From Whitmania pigra (Eukaryota; Annelida; Clitellata; Hirudinida; Haemopidae), in contig JAJTWR010000308.1 in NCBI GenBank assembly GCA_021613335.1, forward strand, positions 697,501 to 761,500: a DNA stretch of 64,000 bases. The letters run 5' to 3'. A model generated the notes under the pieces. That model searched no databases. It was not told the DNA's origin and saw only the letters and a program-made list of their open reading frames with translations. The position numbers and the translations under genes are program-made. Shown here piece after piece: positions 55,515-64,000 of this stretch (its first letter is position 1; each line of letters opens with the position of its first letter).

Positions 55515-58500
55515 TCAACTCGATTCAATTTTCTCTCCACCGTAAGATTTGATGACCGATTTGTCTGAAAAATAAATTGAAATTATGAATATAAGTAATA
55601 AAACTAAAAGTATTTTAAATTACAAAATAAATTGAAATTATGAATATAAGTAATAAAACTAAAAGTATTTTAAATTACAAAATAAATTGAAATTATGAAT
55701 ATAAGTAATAAAACTAAAAGCATTTTAAATTACGAAATAAAGCAATGACAAATAAATCAACATTTTACAATACCTTGTTCATCGCTAGAGAACAGTTTGA
55801 TGAATCTTGGTGCAAGATCGCCAACTTGGTACAGCCTGTCCATGCACAGCTCCTCACAGGACGGTTCCGAAGGCTTCACCTGAAAATGGAAAAAATTAAA
55901 TTGTAAGTTCATGACTTTGTAGCATCAACTATCAAAATAAAAGAAAGGTTCGAAATACTTCGTTCAAGAACAGGAAAATTTTATCGCCCTTTCTAAGAAC
56001 AAGTTTGCTGGACTTTCGTTCGAACTTCTGCAGGTTGAGCTCGTGACCGCTGAGAAGAGCCAATTCAATAACAAGATGGTCGAGTGGTTCTTTCTTCAAA
56101 TTCCTGTTAATTACAAATAACAAATAAATATCAGTTTCTGAATAATATTATGATCGTACTTGTATTACAACAAATTCGTAATCATTACACATTCCCGCTC
56201 AGAACAGCCTCAGTTTGTTTAACTTACTCTGCACAGACTTTCAATCGGAGGTGTTCAGGGTCTCTTCTTGTCACTTCGACTTTCAAATCAAATGAAGTTG
56301 GTCGGCTGGGTTGAATGGCTTCGTTGAACGCAGCAACAGTCTGGAAGATTAAATTTAATAAACAAATTAATTTGTATGTATGGATATAAAACAAGTTGGT
56401 CTAAAAAACCTCCTTAAAATCATATCAAACAAACCTGCAGAAGAATGACACCTTTTCCAGACGATTCCACTTTCAGAGGAGAAGTGAGATTTATGTTGGA
56501 GTGCTGTAAAAATCAGATATTTTTATTGTAAGAACTTAATATATTATTTGGTGAATACCTAGAGCAAAGCAAAAAAATCTTACGTCAAAATACAGGCTTC
56601 CAGAATAGAACGGACTGAAGATTTTCGCGCCATATTTCTTCTTATCCGACAAGATGATCTTGACATCGACGTTGACATGCTCGTGTTCGTGGTAGTCGTT
56701 GTATAAACGGAAGTACTGCGACAGAGCCTTCAATGAGACGTGTGTATCCTGAAATTAACAATTACATGCAAATTAAAATTTATAAAAATCAACATGAATC
56801 TACTCTTTAAATATTAAGTGTCATTTGCTGAAGTTATAATTTATTTATTATAATATCTTGCCTCTGCTCCGATAAATAATCCACCGAGTTTCATTGATCT
56901 CAGAAGGAAGTTGACAAAGAGTGTTGCACCATTGACGTCGTTCATGGCCAGAGATGTCAGGATGGCATAGCTTGTTGCTGCAGCGGACGATGACTGTTCT
57001 TCCTCGCTCTCTCCTTCTCCAACTCTCCAACTTTCTTCATCGGCTGCGTATTAACATCAACAAAAAATTCATTATTATTTTGTCTTTAGAAATTCTACGA
57101 GGCCGAACTGTTATTTGAAAGTACCTTCGCGAATCATCAGTCTGTTTCTTCTTCTCAGAACTTCGAAGAGCTTGTCACTTTTAGCGAGAGTCAGAGCATA
57201 GGCGGCGAGGTTGATAGAATACGGATCGTTATCGAGATCTCCCTTCAAAAGGACCTTTTCAATGTACTCCACGGATTTATTGGTCACTGATTCCACCAGT
57301 TTCTCTAGTTCTTTAGGGAGCTGTTCAGTTATTTAAACGTGTTATTAGTTAGTATTATTGTTATTATTTATTAATTACTTATTGAATACTTACGTCAAGA
57401 GTATTACAAGCTTCGATAAGTGAGGCGACCACTTGCGATGTCAGTGGAACATGATGAGGTCTTAGATCCTGTTGATACCAATGAAGTATAAAATATAATT
57501 TTATTTGAAAATCACTAAAAATTAATCGTATGTTTTACATCGATCTTAGCATCCTCAACGAAAGATCCGTTTTCCCGCTGCTGTTTGGCCAACCATTCAA
57601 CAGTTTTGGCGACATCTTCTTTGTCCAAAGGAATCACATTTCTCAACAAGACAGTTGAATCCAGCATGAATGAAGTGAGGCTACAAAATTACATTAGGTT
57701 GATACTGATTGGTATTTTTATCTTATTCAATCAAAAAGTTATCCTACCTGACATCACCGGATTGTTTCGGGGAGGAAGCGTATGATCCATCTCCATTCTT
57801 CATCTCCAACTGGTATTGCAGAGCTAAAACAATAATTGTTATCATTTTTTTTCCGTTTTACAGTTTATCCACCAAGAAAATATTTTTTAAAGCTGGAGAC
57901 CAAACTTACAATCTCTCACAGACTTGACGCATTCGTCTCTAATCATCAGGTCATTCGAGGAGTTTGTTTGCTCGTTATTGTGCTGGAAAAGTGAGTTGTT
58001 GGAGATGTGTTCGACGACGTTGGTAGCCAGGGCAAACCACAATTTCGTTCCTTCCAGATTTCTTGATTCTGACTTGTGTTGGCAAATATACTCAACTGCT
58101 GGACCCAAAGGATGACCTATGACATTAAATTGCATTTGAATTAATAATTAATAATATGTTAGTAATGTCATAGTTAGTTACAGTAAATAGTTGATGATAC
58201 TATACACGCCACAAACCGTAGATTAGGACAAGAGCTCGTTTTGAGTTTTCAATGGGGTTCGTGATGTTCTTTGGCACGTCGACTTGAAGGACTTGCTGTC
58301 CGTTGAAATTGTCGAGGACCAAACTTTCTTGAAACGTTACTGGATGTCCTTGGTACTGCAATTAAGATATAATGTTGATTGTAAATTAATGTTAATTAAC
58401 TAATTAAAATAAATTATGTCACAAGGCGCACTTTAAGAGTGATTGATGAGTTGAGTTTGTGGTATACACCATCGGTGATGACTTCGACTTCAAACTTAAG

Positions 58501-61500
58501 TGTTTTTTGTCTGATTGGAGAGATCTTAAATGGAACTGCCATCACGCCCAGTTGGTTCGGTTTCAGCTGAAATGAACAATTCGTTATTGTTATTAACATA
58601 AATTATTTCTTAATTAGTTCGACATCTCAAGGTTTTCGTAAAACTCACAACAACTTCTTTTTCAATTCGATCTTCTGTGCCATTCTCTCTCTTTTTTCTA
58701 AGTCCAGTTTCCCTCACAGTCACTTCGATCTGTTTGATATATCATGTTTCAATGCAAATAAGGTCAGAATATATGTGCTTATATTTTTGTAAATTGGAAC
58801 CTACTTTGGCTTCTTTATCCTGGTTGTTGAAGAGATGAACTTCTAAGAGGAGCTCCTCACCTCGCACGAGAAATTCTGGATGCCTCAACGAAGCCAACAC
58901 TTTTGATGTGGACGTGAACTGAAAAAACAAATATTAAATGATTCTTAAAAATACCAATATTTGAAGCCTTTACTCAGTAATTATCATCAAGTAATAGCAC
59001 ATGCAAGTGTTATTAATCTAAGAGCTGCGCAAACGAGTCAAGAAAACGTACCTGAACAATTCTATCGACAACAAGAAGATTCTTTCCGGGTCTGATACCG
59101 AAAGCAGCAACAGTGTAAAGTCTTGCGTTCGCGGGGAGAACCAAACGAAGAGTCTCTTCACCTGATGGTCTGAAAGAAAAATCACAAGTTAATATTGAAT
59201 CAATTTGCCATTCCTGGCTGCTTAAAGAAATTAAATTAAATTAAAATTAAAATTAAATATTGAACACAGCAAGCAAGTTACATATCTAAATATTGCAAAA
59301 TAGATGTCACAATATAAAACACCAGACGCAACCAACTTACCCAACACTAACGTTCAACCTCCACATCTTCAAGTCAAATTCCTCAATAACGTCCAAACTC
59401 GAAGGCTCAAGGTCATCCAGAGTTCCATTTTTGAGAGGGGGAAGGGGCCACGGTTTCCCTGAAAGTTTACAAATATTTGAAAACAATAAATAATAAGAAT
59501 AAAAATAAAATGTTATATTACATGACAGTCAATTCAACTTACTCGGGTCGACGAAGAGAAGTCCGTCAGAAAGCAGGATACTTTCTGATTCCTGTGAAAG
59601 ATGTGGTATGAATGAAATATTTACTTAAAACTAGCTATTCATTCATATCATTATTAGTTATTCAATTAGGTAATATCAACCCACATTGTGCACTCTTTGA
59701 GAATCGGGAGCCAAGGAAGGAAAGGTTGAAGTACTTTCACCGAACTCTTCCACAGTGCGAGTGAAATGTGAAGAATTCAGGCCGCCAAGGTACCTCGACA
59801 TCTTCTCGTGAGCCTTTAAAAACAAATATTTATTCAATTCATTAAATTCAGTGAATTGTACTTGATTTGTACTTTTCTAACAAACTAACGGTAAGTTTAC
59901 GGAGTTCCTGTTCTTTGGCTTCAAAGACGAGGGGATCGGAAACTGTCAGAAGGTAAACGTTTGTGAAGGGTTCTGCTTTGACAACCAGTTCAACGATTCC
60001 TCCCAATTCAACGACTTCCGATTTTACCAGCACTTCCAGCTGAATTTGAAATAAAAAGTGGTAATTAATTAAATTAAAATTAAACACTTATTAACAATTA
60101 ACAATTAGCAATTAATTCTTACTGGACATTCCTTCTTTTGTTCAACGACAAATCTGAGACTGTCAGACAGGATTTCATTGCTTGGACTGACAACTTCCAC
60201 AACGAGACGAGGGGATGACAAGAGGTGGCTGACATTTTGTGGGAGGACCACAGACAGATTGTGTTGTTTTGCTGGATAGGGAGTCACCATCTTTCCTGAG
60301 AGAACCAACCCCGGTTGACAGTACACCTGGTAGAGGACCTCAGACGTTTGGAACGATGATTCGACCTCGACATTGAGTGTTTCACCGACCTGAAAGAAAA
60401 TATTCATCGGCGTGATTTTTAAATCATTTGTGTGGTTATGTGGTTTTTGAAGTAACCATGTAAAACGATGTTTTACTCACAACAACTTTTGGCAGTCTTT
60501 GATCCATCAAAACCTGTACGAAGTGCCCGTCTTTGTTTCTTGTGGAGAATGGTAGTAGTCCTCTCAGGTGAGCTTTTACAACCTTACCAGATTCTTTGTC
60601 CTCAAATTGGGCCTAAAATATTAAAACAATTAGGAATTATTTAAAATAAATGTTGAAAGGTTTCAATTTTGTTAAAAATAATTTTTACCTCAAGTTCAAG
60701 TTTGATGTCTTCCTTGGGAACCTTGAATGAAAACTCGCCGAGGGAGTTTGGTTTGATTTTCAGAGTCAGTTTCTCTTCTCTTGGACCTTTTGATGATCGA
60801 ATGAAGTGCTTGATCTTGAGTGTCACCTCTTTCTCCTCAGAACTGAGTGGAAGAACTTCCTCGACTGGTTTCAGCAAGACCTGGTGTGAAATGTAACATT
60901 AAGGAATGTTCTACAAAGTTGTAATTACCAAGCAACTGTTGACTCACTTGTCCAACGTACGTCAAACCAGGCTTGAAGAAGACGGGAGTGAATTGGCTGA
61001 AGAACAGAACGTGAGATTGATCGACGAAGGTGACGAGGACATTTTTGGTGACAGGAACCAAAGTTGATTTCCTTTCCTCCTTCTTGTCTCCTTCCTCCTT
61101 CCTGCTTTCTTCATCCTTCTTGTCTTCTTCCTCCTTCTTGTCTCCTTCCTCCTTCTTGCCTTCTTCTCCCTTCTTGTCTTCTTCCCTCTTCTCACCATCA
61201 TCAGAACTTTCTACACGTAGAGGACGCATTTCTTCCACCTTGACTGAAATCTTGATCTCGCGTCCTACCAGTGTTTCTTCAGTTTTCATGCCCAACATTT
61301 GCTTAATTTCATCAGGTTTCAGAGAAAACTCCTTGTAACCGGCTACGAGCTGTCAAAATAAAGAAGACATTAAATATCATAAAATATTAAAAATTGTGAT
61401 GCTTCCCTAAATTAATAACATTTGTAGTATCTTAAAAAAACAAGCGCTAAAAAATTTACATCGACTGGAGGCAGTGATCGGAGATTTGTGTCGTTTCCAA

Positions 61501-63165
61501 GAGAAAGTTGTAGTTCTACTTTTCCTTTCAACGGAACTCCAGAATGAAGGCTAAAAAATGAAAAGAAAATATTGAAATCACTATGTAACATAATTACTTA
61601 TGTAGCAGTGATGTGAAAATGTTACCTGGCCGACACAATAAGATCCAGGTTGGGACTTTTGCTTTCATTACCTGAGCGGAGAGTATGATATCTGGGTGAT
61701 CTCACTTCAACCAGGAAATGTTCTTTGTCTGAAACAATTTTTATTTTGGTTATGATAAAATACCCTTAAAGTATGTTGTGACTAAACAAGAAAATAAAAG
61801 TAATTTATTTCAATAATAGTTTTAATTTTACAATATTTTAAAACCATGAATAATGTTTTTACCATAGGGTCCTTCCGGTCCTTCGTAAACTTGAAAAGTG
61901 TGGTTGACCACCTGATTCTAAAATTAAAAAAAATATTTTTATCAATCAGGTGCAATCAAATTTATGAGAGACTACAACTTTCTACTCACGTGACTTTCAA
62001 ATGAGAGAACCATTTCATCCAGACTGGCAATCAGTGGAACGAAATAATCATTTCTGGACACACCTGAGTATAAACAAAAACAATTATTAATATTTAATTA
62101 TTAGTAAAATAAAATTAAAAATTATCGTGTTATTTATGTTAGAAATTTCAAACCTTCTTCAAGCTCGGCATTGAACCACTTGAAGATCATGGCATCTTTC
62201 GAATTCTGAGAAGTGAAATAATATTAATATTATTTATGGACACCTATCATAAAATAATTTTCTAAAATCTTACGTGGATAGAGAGATTGAAAGGTTTCAG
62301 GTGCGGTTTCAGTTCTTGAGTGAGGACGAGTGAGTCGACCATGACTAAAAAAAGTTAATTATTAATTAATAATTTATCAATAATTAATCAATAATTTATT
62401 TATAATTATTTTTTAATATTATTTTAACAACAAAAAATTACCAAGCTCTCCAGGGCGATACTTGAGTTTGTCAGTGAGAAGTGAAACCAACAACTCCTTT
62501 CTTCCAGTTGGAATTTCGATTGAACGAGAAAAATTGAAGCAGGAACTTGATTCGATCTTTAGGACTGATTTCTCGCCCAATGAGTTCTCGTCGGATTGCA
62601 CCTGTTTTAAAATAATTAATTAATTAATTGTTATTAACTTAAATCAACAAGAAGAAATAACATTTCCATCAGCAATTGAAAAGTATTCTAGGTATTTTGT
62701 GCTAACCAAGACTTTCAGCGTTTTGGAGAAGCCTGCAAAATAAATTACGAGTCATTCAGAAATTCAGAGTCAGTGAAAACTCGATATATCTAAGAAGCAT
62801 TTGCTCACTTTTAGGAGTCTTGTCCAGATCAATTTTCCAAACAGAACGATGCCAGAGGTGGTCGTCAGCCGAAACACTGAGATCGAGGATGCATTCGTCG
62901 TGTTCCTTGTCTCCTTCCATCGAGTCAGATCGGACGAGGTCGAGCAGGTGCAGGTCAATCAGGAGTTCAGAGCCAGGTACGAGAGCATCGCTTGTGACGA
63001 CGACGTAGGACCTTCAAAAAAAAATATGAGGACGTTAAAAACTATCACCTCGAACATCAAAACGCACCCGTCAACGTACGTGTTGGTCGTTGGAACAGCA
63101 TGGATGGCCAAACTGGAAGCCACGAACGCTGACAACAAGAGTAGGCACAAAGGATGTCTTCCCAT
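55515..63165 (-). CDS. Alpha-2-macroglobulin/complement-like protein lacking the thioester
   Basis: Secreted A2M-superfamily protein. Coding exons in order, by high end-low end: 63165-63080, 63011-62809, 62732-62707, 62601-62442, 62344-62274, 62205-62154, 62063-61990, 61917-61863, 61728-61626, 61550-61460, 61349-60948, 60880-60689, 60612-60481, 60389-60123, 60039-59890, 59813-59685, 59591-59543, 59458-59341, 59169-59052, 58918-58805, 58729-58649, 58566-58432, 58355-58217, 58116-57910, 57823-57748, 57680-57539, 57468-57394, 57320-57125, 57043-56862, 56748-56584, 56503-56435, 56340-56228, 56103-55959, 55879-55774, 55564-55515: 4473 nt, 1490 aa. Signal peptide MGRHPLCLLLLSAFVASSLA; macroglobulin domains; bait-like region about 689-745; thioester-type helical domain from about 983 (LGPAVEYICQHKSESRN where GCGEQN is expected); C-terminal MG8-like domain. 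Residues 356-402 are a Lys/Glu-rich insert. The intron after 56862 starts with GC. No anaphylatoxin domain or RxxR site, unlike C3. Usual family length is 1450 to 1500. Confidence 0.9.
55569..55733. repeat. Tandem repeat, 55-bp unit, 3 copies
   Basis: Unit starts aaaataaattgaaattatga and ends attttaaattac. Copies 1 and 2 are identical, copy 3 has a T-to-C change. The array fills nearly all of the last intron of the A2M-like gene (55565-55773). Confidence 0.95.
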
Positions 63166-63225
63166 CTGTGAATAAAAACAATAATTCATTTAAAATAAAA
63201 GAATTCAATGCAAGGAAAACCTCAC

Positions 63226-63268
63226 CTTGAAAGTAACAAGAAATCGCAAGGAGCAATTTTTGTTACTG
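63226..63268 (-). other. Non-coding first exon of the A2M-like gene
   Basis: It ends at donor cttgttactttcaag/gtgagg and is followed by a 60-bp intron whose acceptor (ttattcacag) lies directly before the start codon at 63165. The 5' end is inferred as about 25 to 30 bases past the TATA box. Confidence 0.65.
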
Positions 63269-63293
63269 CCTGCCAATGGTCTCCCCTGGCTCC

Positions 63294-63301
63294 CTTTTAT
63301 A
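63294..63301 (-). promoter_or_regulatory. TATA box of the A2M-like gene
   Basis: TATAAAAG on the minus strand, about 70 bases upstream of the first splice donor. It is the only clear core promoter element I can tie to a gene in this window. Confidence 0.7.
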
Positions 63302-64000
63302 GACGGTAGATCGATAAAACATTGATTCTGAAGTTTCAAATTAAAACTTGCCTCGGAGTTCACAATCAATAATGTTCTCTAACTGAAAACGCCTCGAAAG
63401 AATATTCGCAATTATAATTAAATATAAAATAATTAAAATTATTAAATTATATGATAAACATTGTTATAACCTAGCGCACATAGTTATTCCTAATATAATA
63501 ATTCGTTTATATATATAATAATTTATGTAGTAATAGTTTAATATAGTATAATAATAGTTTATATATATATAATAAAATAATTAAAAATATTAAATTATAT
63601 GATAAATATAGTTATTCCTAATGTAATAATTTGTTTATTACTATTAATATTATTAATTACATTATTATTTTATTACTATATTTAATGTTATTATCAGTAT
63701 TTATTAATATTAATTATTTCATAAAAAATGCTTTTCTAGCAATTTTCTTCAACCTAGAGTTAAAAGGTTCAAAGTTTAAACTAAGCCACTGGATTGAAAT
63801 GTAGGAAATATTGGAAATATTATAATATTATCACCATCAAAATGTGAAATATTGGAAATATTATAATGTTATCACCATCAAAATGTGAAATATTGGAAAT
63901 ATTATGATATCATCATTAAGATTTCTTAGGAGTTGATTTATTTATCACAGTGGTTAGATATTTTAGAATTTAGATGCTGGAAATGGAGTGATAATAATAA
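63302..64000. other. AT-rich upstream flank of the A2M-like gene
   Basis: Promoter flank with AT-rich direct repeats (63415-63650) and a tandem array at 63799-63918 whose unit of about 41 bp includes gaaatattggaaatattata and atcaccatcaaaatgt (3 copies, the last partial). No gene seen. Confidence 0.7.

Overview
The window is a piece of an AT-rich, intron-rich animal genome. Every gene I can rebuild is split by short introns (about 60 to 700 bp, most GT-AG), and long (TTA)n, (CAT)n and TA-rich arrays lie between and inside genes. Gene content (phytochelatin synthase, a class B peptide-hormone receptor, a plexin-domain TEM7-type receptor, an SR-rich SCAF1/PHRF1-type protein, an alpha-2-macroglobulin-type secreted protein) says metazoan, most likely a non-arthropod invertebrate. 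I cannot name the species from sequence alone.

Layout: 1-9800 is mostly AT-rich intergenic DNA with no gene I recognise. A complete phytochelatin synthase gene (+, 9890-12524, 509 aa) converges on a class B GPCR gene (-, 13812-25984, at least 452 aa). 26000-43600 is accessory: a young non-autonomous LTR element coding for a SAP-domain protein (29991-31823), a diverged LTR fragment, a LINE reverse-transcriptase tail, a decayed Helitron-type Pif1 helicase, several tandem arrays and a dispersed repeat family. Three minus-strand genes then follow: plexin domain-containing protein (43685-48024, 478 aa), SCAF1/PHRF1-like SR protein (48572-52117, 852 aa) and a thioester-less alpha-2-macroglobulin-like protein (55515-63165 plus a non-coding first exon and a TATA box, 1490 aa).

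The exon models were built by hand: splice sites, reading phase and family motifs agree across junctions, and the summed coding lengths divide by three for phytochelatin synthase, PLXDC, SCAF-like and A2M-like genes. The genes do not form an operon or pathway; they look like ordinary neighbours. The points most worth following are the loss of the thioester motif together with a Lys/Glu-rich insert in the A2M-like protein, a GC-AG intron in the same gene, the N-terminally extended phytochelatin synthase with a choice of start codons, and the LTR element whose only protein is a SAP-domain polypeptide with an internal duplication.
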